DNA from: Roseiarcus sp963794155 | GTDB taxonomy: Bacteria; Pseudomonadota; Alphaproteobacteria; Rhizobiales; Beijerinckiaceae | NCBI GenBank assembly: GCA_963794155.1 | Contig: CAWCCX010000013.1 | Span: forward strand, 310,001 to 374,000 | Direction: 5' to 3' | DNA length: 64,000 nt | Part shown: piece by piece, positions 53,907-61,766 of the stretch | Layout of the letters: the number at the start of each line of letters is the position of its first letter | Numbering within the stretch: the first letter of the stretch is position 1 | Made by a program: the position numbers and the translations under genes | Notes under the pieces: model-generated | Seen by the model: the letters and a program-made list of their open reading frames with translations, nothing else | Told to the model about the DNA's origin: nothing | The model's database searches: none

Positions 53907-54095
53907 TCATAGCAGGCCGCCCGGGCGCGCCGCTTTGATTAGCCCGGTCAGTTGCCGCTTCAGCGTGGGGCCTTCGATCTGGTTTCCGGAATATCCTTCA
54001 CGATGGAGCGTCCTGCGGATTTCCGAGAGTGCTGAGACTTCTCCGGACCTCGCCAATTGAAACGCTCGTTCCAAGGCGGTCATTCTGTGATCCAT
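53907..54095 (-). CDS. 62-residue conserved protein (paralogue of 53083-53256)
   Basis: MDHRMTALERAFQLARSGEV, then SALSEIRRTLHREGYSGNQI, EGPTLKRQLTGLIKAARPGG. Same small family as the 57-residue protein beside the cold-shock gene. Two copies within 1 kb, on each side of the small RNA and cold-shock gene, point to a local duplication. Confidence 0.65.
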   Translation of the reverse strand: MDHRMTALERAFQLARSGEVSALSEIRRTLHREGYSGNQIEGPTLKRQLTGLIKAARPGGLL

Positions 54096-54241
54096 GCCGC
54101 TGACGATAGCACAGGATTCCAGCTGCAATCGACGCGGGAGCAATCCCATAAGCCGCCGCAAACGAAACGGGCGCCGAGTCGCCCCTACAATAACCTGTGC
54201 TTCGCCTTACAAACGAAAGCCCCAAATAGAAGGAGACCATC

Positions 54242-54630
54242 GTGTCATTGCCGAACGCGATCGAGGTCGTCACTTTGTTCGTCGACGACATCGGCGAGGC
54301 AAAGGCTTTTACGCGAAGGTCTTTGAACCTCGCGTCCTTTTTCAGGATGACGTCTCCTGTGTCTTGAAATTCGAAGGGGCGATGGTGAATCTGCTGCAAG
54401 CTTCGCAGGCGCCCCAACTGGTGCAGCCCACCCTTGTCGCGCCAGCCGCGTCGGGCGCGCGTATGTTGCTCACGATCAAGGTCGCGGACGTTGACGTTAT
54501 CTGCGTTGCTCTTCGGGATCGCGGCGTCGCACTCCTCAACGGTCCCATCGATCGCCCCTGGGGGCGCCGCACTGCCGCCTTCGCGGACCCTTCCGGCCAT
54601 GTGTGGGAAGTCGCGCAGGAGCTGAAGTGA
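54242..54630 (+). pseudogene. Frameshifted VOC/glyoxalase-fold protein
   Basis: GTG 54242 has an ideal AAGGAGA site. The reading SLPNAIEVVTLFVDDIGEAK is the first strand and helix of a VOC (glyoxalase/bleomycin-resistance) domain. One base is missing near 54303. One frame over the protein goes on as GFYAKVFEPRVLFQDDVSCV, then LKFEGAMVNLLQ and FADPSGHVWEVAQEL, ending normally at 54630. About 130 residues if repaired. Confidence 0.78.
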
Positions 54631-54656
54631 TCGCACAGGCTCCGGGCAACCCTCCC

Positions 54657-54887
54657 TCAAAGAAGCGGACTCTCTCTCGCCCTTTTCGCCTCGAGCAGAA
54701 GCTGCCTTGCCAAGTCCTCCGCTTGATGTGGAGTTAGCAAGAGCCGAATTTCAGTGGAGTTGCCGGGAAAGCTGGAGGCAAATATCGGCACGGTCGCCAC
54801 TACGATTTTGTTCTCTGCGATCGCGGACGGGAGTCGGTGAGCGATTAGGTCGAACGGTTCACGCCCTCGAAATACAATATGGCCCAT
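54657..54887 (-). CDS. Hypothetical small protein
   Basis: 76 residues from ATG 54887: MGHIVFRGREPFDLIAHRLP, SAIAENKIVVATVPIFASSF, then EIRLLLTPHQAEDLARQLLL. Mixed alpha/beta, soluble; the LLTPxQAxxLAxxL end recalls small rhizobial proteins with a ligand-like beta sheet. It lies downstream of small RNA copy B on the same strand. Confidence 0.5.
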   Translation of the reverse strand: MGHIVFRGREPFDLIAHRLPSAIAENKIVVATVPIFASSFPGNSTEIRLLLTPHQAEDLARQLLLEAKRARESPLL

Positions 54888-55067
54888 GCCTTCGCCCCGA
54901 ACATCCGCGATCGTCCCATCGCGTCCGCAAGAACGGGGCCAGACGCCGGCCATCGTTCCGATTGGCGGCTGGCGGCCAGTCCAAAGCCACTCCCAGCGGC
55001 ATCAGCTTTCAAGGCCGAGTGCGAGCGGTGCGTCGCCAAAGAACGAAAGGGCCGCGCCCGCCCACAC

Positions 55068-55149
55068 AAAAAAGCCCCGCGGGAAGATTTGACCGCGGGG
55101 CAGAGTAGGCGCGCCCGGGCTGGGGGGCAGTTATAGGCGCGCCATAACA
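55068..55149 (-). ncRNA. Putative stress-induced small RNA, family 2, copy B
   Basis: About 82 nt. The 5' hairpin has GGCGCGCC (55136-55143) pairing with GGCGCGCC (55108-55115) around a loop with CCCCCC (complement of 55122-55127). The terminator stem is GCCCCGCGG/CCGCGGGGC (55074-55101), then six T. It shares GCCCCCCAGCCCGGGCGCGCC-type core sequence with copy A while loop and linker bases differ compensatorily. The upstream promoter is near-consensus (TGTT for CGTT). Confidence 0.68.
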
Positions 55150-55154
55150 ATCAA

Positions 55155-55179
55155 AACACGACCAGCGCCGGATTGTTCC
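55155..55179 (-). promoter_or_regulatory. EcfG-like promoter for small RNA copy B
   Basis: Minus strand GGAAC (55179-55175), 16-bp spacer, TGTT (55158-55155): one mismatch from CGTT, at the same distance from the RNA as in copy A. The spacer is itself similar to that of copy A, so promoter and RNA were duplicated together. Confidence 0.6.
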
Positions 55180-55188
55180 CGCCAAACG

Positions 55189-55218
55189 AAAAAGGCCGCC
55201 GAGCCGCCCCCGGCGGCC
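55189..55218 (-). terminator. Minus-strand intrinsic terminator
   Basis: GGCCGCC (55194-55200) pairs with GGCGGCC (55212-55218), and five T follow on the minus strand. It ends transcription arriving from the right, just before the promoter of small RNA copy B. The gene it serves is unclear; a minus reading ending at 55228 has no recognisable features. Confidence 0.65.
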
Positions 55219-55490
55219 TTCGCATGATCACCAAGCCATCGCGTTCGAGGCGCGCGATTCAGGCGTTCCGCAACTATCGACGCCGACAACTCGGCCGACT
55301 GCGTTCTCGGGATGCGGGCCGGACATGGCCCGCAAATTGATGGCGACGCGGAAGTGGCGCTCGAGCGCGTTGAGACGCGTTCTCTTTGCATTTGTGTGAG
55401 CCAGCCCACAGCGGCGGATTGATATTTCTGTCAGCTGTACGAAAGTGGGCGGCGTCCCTGCCGCTCTCACGGGTTGGAAGGATGGCGAAA

Positions 55491-56401
55491 ATGAGCGGTC
55501 CTCTCTACATTCAACAGGGCTCCCCGAATTGGTGGCTCAGCCCCGCCCTCTGGGTCACGGCTCAAGGCGACCCCAGCACCGGCGCCCACGTGGCCAATCC
55601 GATCGCGGGCCACAACTATACGGTGTGGGTCGAAGTCCAGAATTTTTTTCCAGACCCGGTCACCACCGGTTGGAACCTGTTCGTCTGTTGGGGCATTCCG
55701 TTCACCGGAGCCATGCCGTCGGTCAACATCGGGCAAATCCTCAACGGCAGTATGACCTCCGCCGGCCCGCAAGGGGCCCCGATCACTGTCACCGTTCCCG
55801 GTGGGACTGCGACGGACCCCGGAATTGTCACTCTTCAAGCGGCGACAACCTGGACGCCATCTTTCGAGAACAACGGTCACGAGTGCCTGGTCGCGGCGGT
55901 GTATCTTGAGCAGGCCATCGGCGGCTTGCCAACCGGAATCCTGTTGGACGGCGATGCAACCTGGAACCAGGCTTATTCCGTCGCGCAGTATAACTTCTTC
56001 AATGTGGAGATGGCGGGAGAGGGGGGCCGATCAAGCTTTGGCCGTTCCCCTTCGTGGTGTGTAACGCCGCCGACGAGGAGCGCGAGTTTGTCATCGAAGC
56101 GTGGCAAGCTCCGCTCAAGCAGATCGCCCATCTCCTCCCCGGCAAGGGCGGTCGAACCGTCATTGAGAGACCGGGCAAGGTCAATCACCTCGGCATTGTC
56201 GCTTCGGCCAAAGCCGGTGCGGCGGAGCTTGGGAAGGCGCCGGCGAGATTGCCGAGCGTGAAGGTCCCGAAGCGGAGCACTCGGCCATTCACGCTTGGCG
56301 TCAGCCTGGAAAAGGGCAACGCCCTCGTCCACGTCACTCAGTGGCTGGACGGGCGGCTGGTCGGCGGCTTGAGCGTGTTGGCGATGGCCAAGGAGAAGTG
56401 A
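55491..56401 (+). pseudogene. Hypothetical beta-rich protein, frameshifted in a G run
   Basis: From ATG 55491 (GGAAGG upstream): SGPLYIQQGSPNWWLSPALW, HNYTVWVEVQNFFPDPVTTG, WNLFVCWGIPF and NNGHECLVAAVYLEQAIGG suggest an Ig-like beta domain. In GGGGGG near 56027 the frame breaks; the other frame continues FVVCNAADEEREFVIEAWQA, then HLGIVASAKAGAAELG to 56401. Repaired length about 303 residues. Homopolymer errors are a common assembly artefact, so the gene may be intact in reality. Not recognised. Confidence 0.6.
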
Positions 56402-56696
56402 CCGCGCCGCGCCCATTAAACTGCGTCGGCCGCTTCACGGCGACGAAGCCGGCCGCACGCGGTCCGGGCGAAAGGTAAGGCTACGTCATCGTCCGTCTGG
56501 CTAAGGGCGACGGCGGCGAGGAATGAATCGCGCAGCCTGACGACCCGCTTTGGGCGCGAATTGACGCTTCCGCCGACGGGCCGCTTTCAGCCTTTGATTC
56601 CGTCTTTTCAGAGCTTGCGGCGCTCCCGGACTTCACTAACAAAATAGGTTGAGCGTCTCGTTGCCCCCAATCCCTTTCTAGGCCTAAGATCGCTAG

Positions 56697-56942
56697 ATGG
56701 CCGCCGCGACATCGCGACCAGACGAAGTCGACCCTCATTCGATGAGCCGGCAGTCGCCCGAAGATGGGAACGAAGGTCCCGAGAACCGGACGCTCGCAAA
56801 TCTTGTCGCCCTGGTCGCAGTGTTGGTTCTCATAGTTCTCGGGTACTGGGCGTTCACCACGCTCGATCACAGCCGGAGATTTCAACGCTGCCTTGATTCT
56901 GGGCGCCGAAACTGCGTGGACTTCGTCGGTCCAGACAAGTGA
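56697..56942 (+). CDS. Small single-pass membrane protein
   Basis: 81 residues. Polar N-terminus, one transmembrane segment (LANLVALVAVLVLIVLGYWA) and an external end FTTLDHSRRFQRCLDSGRRN, CVDFVGPDK with two cysteines. The C-terminal block looks conserved in type. An internal ATG at 56742 is an alternative start. Function unknown. Confidence 0.6.
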   Translation: MAAATSRPDEVDPHSMSRQSPEDGNEGPENRTLANLVALVAVLVLIVLGYWAFTTLDHSRRFQRCLDSGRRNCVDFVGPDK

Positions 56943-57320
56943 GCCGAAATATCGGGCCGCGAAACCCTCTGGCAAACCACGCGCGGCAACGCAACAAGAA
57001 CGCGCTGGCGCTGGCTTGGCTTACGGCGAGCCGATTGACGGCGCCGCGCTTGGCGGATCGCCGCTGGGCGCCTAAATACGGGCCGAGCCAAGTCCGCAGG
57101 CCGGGGCTTGGCTCAAGGCATGGGATGGCTGTGCGCAGTGTGGTTCGATTGGGTTCGGCGCGGCTTCGGTTGGCATGGGGGAGCCTGTCCGGGATCGCGC
57201 CGTTTGCGGACCGGCGGATACGGCGGGCTTCGGTCCGCCCGTTTCGTTTTCGCCCCGCCCGGCTCGTAGCCAGGGCCGGTTTGGCGGGCCCGGGTCAGGG
57301 CGAGGCGAAGGAGGATTAAA
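56943..57320. other. GC-rich spacer
   Basis: 378 bp, GC-rich. Readings on both strands are Arg-rich and without family features. The ribosome site for the Gly-rich gene (GAAGGAGG) is at its right edge. No RNA element recognised. Confidence 0.45.
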
Positions 57321-57917
57321 ATGTTGGGCTCTCGTCTCGCATTGCTGCTGATCCTACTCGCCGCTCCCGCTCACGCGGGAAGCCGCTTCGGCGGCGGTTT
57401 TCATGGCGGCGGCTTTCATGGCGGCGGCTTTCATGGCGGCTTTCGGGGAGGCGGCGGCTTTCATGACGGCGGCGGCGGCTTTCATGGCGGCGGCGTCTCC
57501 GCCTTCCACCGCGGCGGTGGTCGCGCCCTCGGTTTCTTTGGCGGCTACGGCTACGGTTACGGTTACGGTTACAACTGTGGCTTCGGTTTCGACTGCGGGG
57601 TTTACGATTCCGGCTATGGCTATGGCGGCGGCGGCGCGGCGAATGACCTCAGCAGCAGCGACGGTTTTAGCGGCGGCTATGTCCCCGATCCCGTGGGCGC
57701 AGAAATTCCGTCCGTGTACTTTCCCAGTTCCTGCTGGGTCCGCCGCGCCGCTTACGATCCATCCGGCGCTTATGTGGGGCAAGTTCTAATCGACCTCTGC
57801 CGCCCCTCGGATGGCGTGACTGTGACCCGCCAAGAAACTCGGGCCCGAACGCCTAAGACAGGGGCCGGCCAGCCTGCTCCCCTGTACCCGTCAGGTGGGC
57901 CCCAATCACCCCAATAA
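57321..57917 (+). CDS. Secreted Gly/His/Tyr-rich repeat protein
   Basis: 198 residues. Signal peptide MLGSRLALLLILLAAPAHAG. Residues 22-70 are FHGGG-type repeats (GGGFHGGGFHGGGFHGGFRG), residues 75-110 Gly-Tyr repeats (GYGYGYGYGYNCGFGFDCG). The C-terminal part is ordinary, with SCWVRRAAYDPSGAYVGQVL, IDLCRP. Such proteins occur widely in Hyphomicrobiales; the His/Gly repeats may bind metal. GAAGGAGGATTAAA precedes the ATG. Confidence 0.8.
   Translation: MLGSRLALLLILLAAPAHAGSRFGGGFHGGGFHGGGFHGGFRGGGGFHDGGGGFHGGGVSAFHRGGGRALGFFGGYGYGYGYGYNCGFGFDCGVYDSGYGYGGGGAANDLSSSDGFSGGYVPDPVGAEIPSVYFPSSCWVRRAAYDPSGAYVGQVLIDLCRPSDGVTVTRQETRARTPKTGAGQPAPLYPSGGPQSPQ
57396..57500 (+). repeat. 15-bp coding tandem repeat
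   Basis: Units of TTTCATGGCGGCGGC occur about six times with small changes, encoding FHGGG. Slippage here would change length without breaking the frame. Confidence 0.75.
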
Positions 57918-58252
57918 GGCTCGGGGCGGCAGGAACGCAGGCGCTCGCTGGCCTCGGACGCGATTGCCATGGCCGCCGCCCGATCGTGGGCCGCCTCATT
58001 GTCGAAGAGTCCAGCGAGCCGGAGGGCAGACCGGGGCAAGCCCCGCGCCGTGGGAAACCGGCGCGGGGCGAGAAGCGCGCTCTTGTCCCCAGCCGCTTGG
58101 TCAGCGCGCGACTTTGCGCACCATGCCGCCCGGGCGATCTCACGCCAACTGGCATAAATGCGGAGGAGCCGGCGGCTTCGGGAACATTGCTGACCTCGTG
58201 TGTGTTGATTGAAGCGGCTGCTAGGCGGCCGCGACAGCACAAGGCTCAGGAG
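57918..58252. other. Spacer with perfect hairpin
   Basis: 335 bp. GCCCCGCGCCG (58040-58050) and CGGCGCGGGGC (58059-58069) form a perfect 11-bp stem with an 8-nt loop, but no T run on either strand. Its arms resemble the terminator stems of small RNA family 2 (GCCCCGCG), so it may be a decayed relative. No gene recognised. Confidence 0.5.
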
Positions 58253-58456
58253 ATGGAAAGCGGGTCCCGACAGATGCATCAGCGCGCCGCGCTCGTGGCG
58301 GCTGTGGGCATAGTTTTGGGCGCGCTCTCCCAGGCGTCGTTGATCGAGGCGTCGGCGCGGCCGCAGCCGGCGCCTTCTCGGCAAGCCGCTATTGGCGCCC
58401 GAACCGGGGCGGAAACCTCTGAGCGGGGGCCGCGTTTCTCTTCCGGGTCGTCATAG
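58253..58456 (+). CDS. Possible small exported protein
   Basis: 67 residues from ATG 58253 (AGGAG just upstream) or 60 from ATG 58274. The hydrophobic segment RAALVAAVGIVLGALSQASL could be a signal peptide, followed by a polar Arg/Ser/Gly tail. Weakly supported. Confidence 0.4.
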   Translation: MESGSRQMHQRAALVAAVGIVLGALSQASLIEASARPQPAPSRQAAIGARTGAETSERGPRFSSGSS

Positions 58457-58610
58457 CCCTCGGGCGAAAGCCGAGCCCTGGACGATCTGTTCGGGTAGGA
58501 CTATGGCGGCCTGCGCGAACGCGAGCGCCTCCCGGGCGCGCGCCTTTACGGCCTGCGGACTTTCTCTTTCCGGCCAGCAGAATCGGCCTTCGCTTCGTTC
58601 ACGACGGAGT

Positions 58611-58743
58611 GATTGGACCGCTTCCAAGATTCATGATTCGAAAGTGACGGGTCGCGCCGGATCCCCCGATTCGGTTAGCCGCACAAGCTATGCGGCCCCA
58701 GGCCCGGCGTGATTGTGCTCGCGTCTGGGCCTGTCCATTTTTT
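58611..58743 (+). ncRNA. Putative small RNA, C-rich-loop family 1, copy 2
   Basis: Same order of elements as 50771-50904: GTGATTGGAC block; hairpin CCGGAT-CCCCCG-ATTCGG (58657-58674) with a C5 loop and compensatory stem changes; GCCGCA...TGCGGC hairpin (58678-58696); terminator CAGGCCC/GGGCCTG (58699-58733) with six T at 58738-58743. The TTAGCCGCAC / GGATAGCCGCAC link is also kept. No ORF or stress promoter seen upstream. Confidence 0.6.
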
Positions 58744-58819
58744 GGAGCGCGCAGCGCGGGCGCGAGAAGGCCCTGCCTTTGTTGGCCGCGGGGCAGCAAC
58801 CCACGCGGAACGCTTCCGG

Positions 58820-59206
58820 CTATTGAGGATTGCCCTCGATGGCGATAGCGCGGAATTTCGCGTATTTGTCGCCGATTTTCCGCGCTGCTTTGAACTCCGC
58901 GGAACTGCGCCAGGCTTGAACCGCCTCGAGGCTGTCGAACTGGTTGATGGCGACGCGCGTGCCCGGTGAGGGCCCGTCGAGCACAACAAAATTTTGCCCC
59001 GCAGCGAGGAGGCGGCCGCCCAGCGCTTTTATTGAGGCCTGGACGTTTGGAAGGTACTCTTTCTGGTACGCGTCCAAATCCGAAATGTCAGTCTGGGTGA
59101 TGACATAAACGGGCGCCTTGGTCTGCGCGCTGAGACCTTGGACCGCGATGGCGCCAGTTGCCGCGCCGACCAGCAACGCCAACACCGCCGTGGATCGAGT
59201 TTTCAT
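58820..59206 (-). CDS. Secreted DUF1330 protein
   Basis: 128 residues. Signal peptide (STAVLALLVGAATGAIAVQG, cleavage near LSAQ) then a DUF1330 ferredoxin-like domain: YVITQTDISDLDAYQKEYLP, LGGRLLAAGQNFVVLDG, VAINQFDSLEAVQAWRSSAE. DUF1330 proteins are small dimeric alpha/beta barrels, mostly uncharacterised; secreted ones are common in rhizobia. Confidence 0.85.
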   Translation of the reverse strand: MKTRSTAVLALLVGAATGAIAVQGLSAQTKAPVYVITQTDISDLDAYQKEYLPNVQASIKALGGRLLAAGQNFVVLDGPSPGTRVAINQFDSLEAVQAWRSSAEFKAARKIGDKYAKFRAIAIEGNPQ

Positions 59207-59416
59207 GGTTTCCTCCTGATCGTCAGGGCCTGCTCAGTTTTGCGCCAAGACCCCTCGGCCCTCACGCGCTCAATGCAACCCCCCACGAAGGGCGCGAATT
59301 TCGTTCAGGGTATCTGGACTTCCGTGCGCAAGGTCAAGGAAGGCGGGACGACAAACGACCTGTTGGGCGACGATCTCCTCCGCCGGCTCGTCGGCCCCGG
59401 TCCTGCCCGCGCGCAC

Positions 59417-59701
59417 TCAGCGCCTACTATCGTCAAGTCCAATGCGCCACTCGTCGGCGACGGCGTCTATCGCGTCCGCCAACATATTGCCGACCAGCTC
59501 CGCGGCCTCGCCGATAAGCTGGGCCTGCGGAACTGGAATCGCTGTCGCGATCGGCGCGGCCTGCCGGGCAACTCGTCCTATCGTAGCAGCCGCCTCCTTG
59601 AAGAAGCCGAAGGACTCGTCGCTGAAGGCCTCGAGTTCGCCCAGCAAATCATCGGAAAACCAGGAGCATGCCAAGGATTCCTCCAATGCTGCGGAGCCCA
59701 T
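59417..59701 (-). CDS. Hypothetical small helical protein
   Basis: 94 residues from ATG 59701: LLGELEAFSDESFGFFKEAA, ATIGRVARQAAPIATAIPVP, then QAQLIGEAAELVGNMLADAI. Acidic, with long amphipathic helices. There is no clear ribosome site. Not recognised; included because its composition is protein-like on this strand only. Confidence 0.42.
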   Translation of the reverse strand: MGSAALEESLACSWFSDDLLGELEAFSDESFGFFKEAAATIGRVARQAAPIATAIPVPQAQLIGEAAELVGNMLADAIDAVADEWRIGLDDSRR

Positions 59702-59732
59702 GCGAGGTGCGCGCGCCCCTGGCGCGGCGCTA

Positions 59733-59945
59733 TCAAAACGGCCACAAATCGCGGAACAGTCCGTGGTCCTTGCGGGCGATCGTCGACGCGACTTCGCGCC
59801 AATCCGCCGCCAGCATTTCGCTGCTCGCTTCGTCAGCCCGCCGGCGAGCAATTCCATACGCCTCGCCGCCAAAATCGGAGATGAGCGCTTGCGCCTCAAC
59901 GTCGACCCTTAGGCGGATCGCGGCAGGCCGCTCGTGATGTGACAT
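59733..59945 (-). CDS. Small MSHH-family protein (paralogue of 7480-7698)
   Basis: 70 residues: MSHHERPAAIRLRVDVEAQA, AYGIARRRADEASSEMLAAD, WREVASTIARKDHGLF. Shares start, ARRRAxEASS core and following Trp with the protein at 7480. GAGGAG precedes the ATG. Function unknown; placement among stress genes hints at a stress link. Confidence 0.66.
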   Translation of the reverse strand: MSHHERPAAIRLRVDVEAQALISDFGGEAYGIARRRADEASSEMLAADWREVASTIARKDHGLFRDLWPF

Positions 59946-60167
59946 CCTAAGAGCTCCTCGCAACAAACACTGATGGGGGTAAGAGCACAACGTCCGGCGT
60001 CGCGCCGTGACCGCCATCACAGTTCGGCAAACCCCCAAAACGCACGAAAGGCGTGGATAGGGCGCGGGGGGCGGCAAACGAAGTTTGACGAATCGGTGAA
60101 AAACACCTCCGATGGCGGGCCGCGTCAGCGGCGCCGGTATCGATTCCATTTCGAAAGGCGTCCACAG

Positions 60168-60365
60168 ATGAAAAAGACCGGGCTTGACGGCCGCCATCGT
60201 GACAAGGACGGCGAAATTCAACGAAAGCGGAGCGACACGCTCAACAAGAATCTCTCGAAGCCGATCCCCCAGTTCTCGCCCAATACGACGTTGGGCGAAA
60301 TGAGAAAGAAGACTGGAAAAGACAGCGAAACCGCGATCAGGCGAGCGGCGGCCAAGATGAAGTAG
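60168..60365 (+). CDS. Small basic conserved protein
   Basis: 65 residues: MKKTGLDGRHRDKDGEIQRK, SDTLNKNLSKPIPQFSPNTT, LGEMRKKTGKDSETAIRRAA. The GLDGRHRDKDGEIxRK opening and L-xxL-xxTG region match an unnamed short family common in alphaproteobacteria. AAAGG at 9 bp before the ATG. Possibly nucleic-acid-associated. Confidence 0.7.
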   Translation: MKKTGLDGRHRDKDGEIQRKRSDTLNKNLSKPIPQFSPNTTLGEMRKKTGKDSETAIRRAAAKMK

Positions 60366-60445
60366 GCCGCGGAGCCGGTCGCGAACACGGCCGGCCTCGC
60401 CCTACGCGCGACCGCCGCTCAATCGGGTATAGTTTTGGCCGGATG

Positions 60446-60470
60446 GGAACCTCGAGCCGAATTCCGCGTT
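60446..60470 (+). promoter_or_regulatory. EcfG-type promoter for DUF3309 gene
   Basis: GGAAC (60446-60450), 16-bp spacer, CGTT (60467-60470), exact consensus; ATG of the DUF3309 gene is 30 bp downstream. Confidence 0.75.
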
Positions 60471-60500
60471 CAACAGCGCGGTCTCCAAGGGGCTCGAGGA

Positions 60501-60653
60501 ATGCGTCTTGTTCTTCTGATCATTATCATCATTCTTCTGATCGGGGCGCTTCCGGCATGGCCCTATAGCGGCGGCTGGGGCTATTATCCGGCCGGCGGCT
60601 TGGGCGGGATTCTCATCATCCTCTTGATCCTGGCGCTGCTCGGAGTCATCTGA
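60501..60653 (+). CDS. DUF3309 small membrane protein
   Basis: 50 residues: MRLVLLIIIIILLIGALPAW, PYSGGWGYYPAGGLGGILII, LLILALLGVI. Two hydrophobic helices joined by the ALPxWPYSxxWGYxPxGG loop that defines DUF3309. CTCGAGGA lies before the ATG. An exact EcfG promoter shows it belongs to the general stress regulon. Other members also occur near stress genes. Confidence 0.9.
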   Translation: MRLVLLIIIIILLIGALPAWPYSGGWGYYPAGGLGGILIILLILALLGVI

Positions 60654-60745
60654 CCCTGCGACGGCCCATGCGGCGACGGGCCGGCCACAGGAAGGGGCTG
60701 CCAGCGATTGGGCTTCGGCGTCCGGCTAAGATTTTTTCCGGTCAG

Positions 60746-60770
60746 GGAACAAAACCGCGCGCCCGCAGTT
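60746..60770 (+). promoter_or_regulatory. Possible EcfG-type promoter for phyR
   Basis: GGAAC (60746-60750), 16-bp spacer, AGTT (60767-60770): one mismatch in the -10. It lies ~185 bp before phyR. Autoregulation of phyR by EcfG is common in this class, so the weak match deserves note. Confidence 0.45.
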
Positions 60771-60953
60771 TCTCCCGACTGTGACCCCGAATCCGGTTCG
60801 TCATCGTCGCGCCGTGGAGCCTGGCTGTCCGAGGGACAGCTTCGAAGTCTGCTTGCCAAACGCGCTCAGCCCCCGCAAACCTGTTCCGGCGCGATAGCCG
60901 GCGGCCTCACCGGCCGAGCCATTTTGAACATCGGATCTATCTGGAGGAACGAC

Positions 60954-61766
60954 ATGTCGATCTCGGACGCCGTTGCGCCGCACATCTCATTTCTGCGCCG
61001 GTTTGCCCGCGCGCTGAGCGGGACCCAGGCTGGCGGCGACGCCTACGTCGCGGCGACGCTCGAGGCGATACTGGCCGACCCCGATTGTTTCGACGTCGAA
61101 CTCGATCCGAAAGTCGCGCTCTACAAGCTGTTCCTGCGCGGCTGGCGCAACATGCCCACCAACGCTCATGTCGAAGCTCCGACGTTCGGCGATGAAGCCT
61201 CGGCGAACAGAAACCTCGCCGCGATATCGCTCGAGCCGCGGATCGCTTTCCTGTTGAACGCGGTCGAATCTTTCACTCCGAGGGAGATCAGCCAAACCCT
61301 CGACTGCTCGGAAGCGGAGGCGGTCGAATTCATCGACCGGGCCGGACGCGAAATTTCCGACCAGATCCGTACAAAAGTACTGATCATCGAGGATGAGCCG
61401 CTCATTGCCCTCGATATCCAGACCCTTATCGAGCAATTGGGCCACGACGTCACGACAATCGCCCGGACCCATGCCGAGGCGGTGCGCGCGGCGCTCAAGC
61501 GCCGTCCGGGGCTGATCCTTGCAGACATACAGCTCGCTGACGGCAGCTCGGGGCTCGACGCGGTCAATGAGATCCTGGGATTGCAGGCAGTCCCGGTGAT
61601 CTTCATCACCGCCTTTCCCGAGCGCTTTCTCACCGGCCAAGCGCCTGAGCCCGCATTCCTGATCACCAAGCCGTTCAGCGCCAACTCGGTCAAAGCCGTG
61701 GTCAGCCAAGCCCTGTTCTTCGATCGCAAGTCGCACCGCACCATGGCGAACGCGGCGAACGGCTGA
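60954..61766 (+). CDS. phyR: General stress response regulator PhyR
   Basis: 270 residues. Residues 1-125 are a sigma-factor-like domain (FLRRFARALSGTQAGGDAYV, LDPKVALYKLFLRGWRN, LEPRIAFLLNAVESFTPREI), mimicking sigma2 and sigma4 of EcfG. Residues 138-258 are a receiver domain (KVLIIEDEPLIALDIQTLIE) with phospho-acceptor Asp near residue 191 (ILADIQLADG) and conserved Lys in LITKPF. When phosphorylated it binds the anti-sigma factor NepR and frees EcfG. GGAGGAAC precedes the ATG. No nepR or ecfG is visible here; a HWE kinase gene lies 0.56 kb downstream. Confidence 0.95.
   Translation: MSISDAVAPHISFLRRFARALSGTQAGGDAYVAATLEAILADPDCFDVELDPKVALYKLFLRGWRNMPTNAHVEAPTFGDEASANRNLAAISLEPRIAFLLNAVESFTPREISQTLDCSEAEAVEFIDRAGREISDQIRTKVLIIEDEPLIALDIQTLIEQLGHDVTTIARTHAEAVRAALKRRPGLILADIQLADGSSGLDAVNEILGLQAVPVIFITAFPERFLTGQAPEPAFLITKPFSANSVKAVVSQALFFDRKSHRTMANAANG

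Noticed and set aside
55228..55470. 80-codon minus-strand frame ending just before a terminator
   Set aside because: GTG start without ribosome site and no recognisable features; the terminator is real but the gene is not supported.
57396..57500. CRISPR-like regular repeats
   Set aside because: The repeats are contiguous 15-bp coding units for FHGGG, without unique spacers or cas genes.
58181..58203. GGAAC ... TGTT before the ORF at 58253
   Set aside because: Spacer 15 bp and a -10 mismatch together make it unconvincing.
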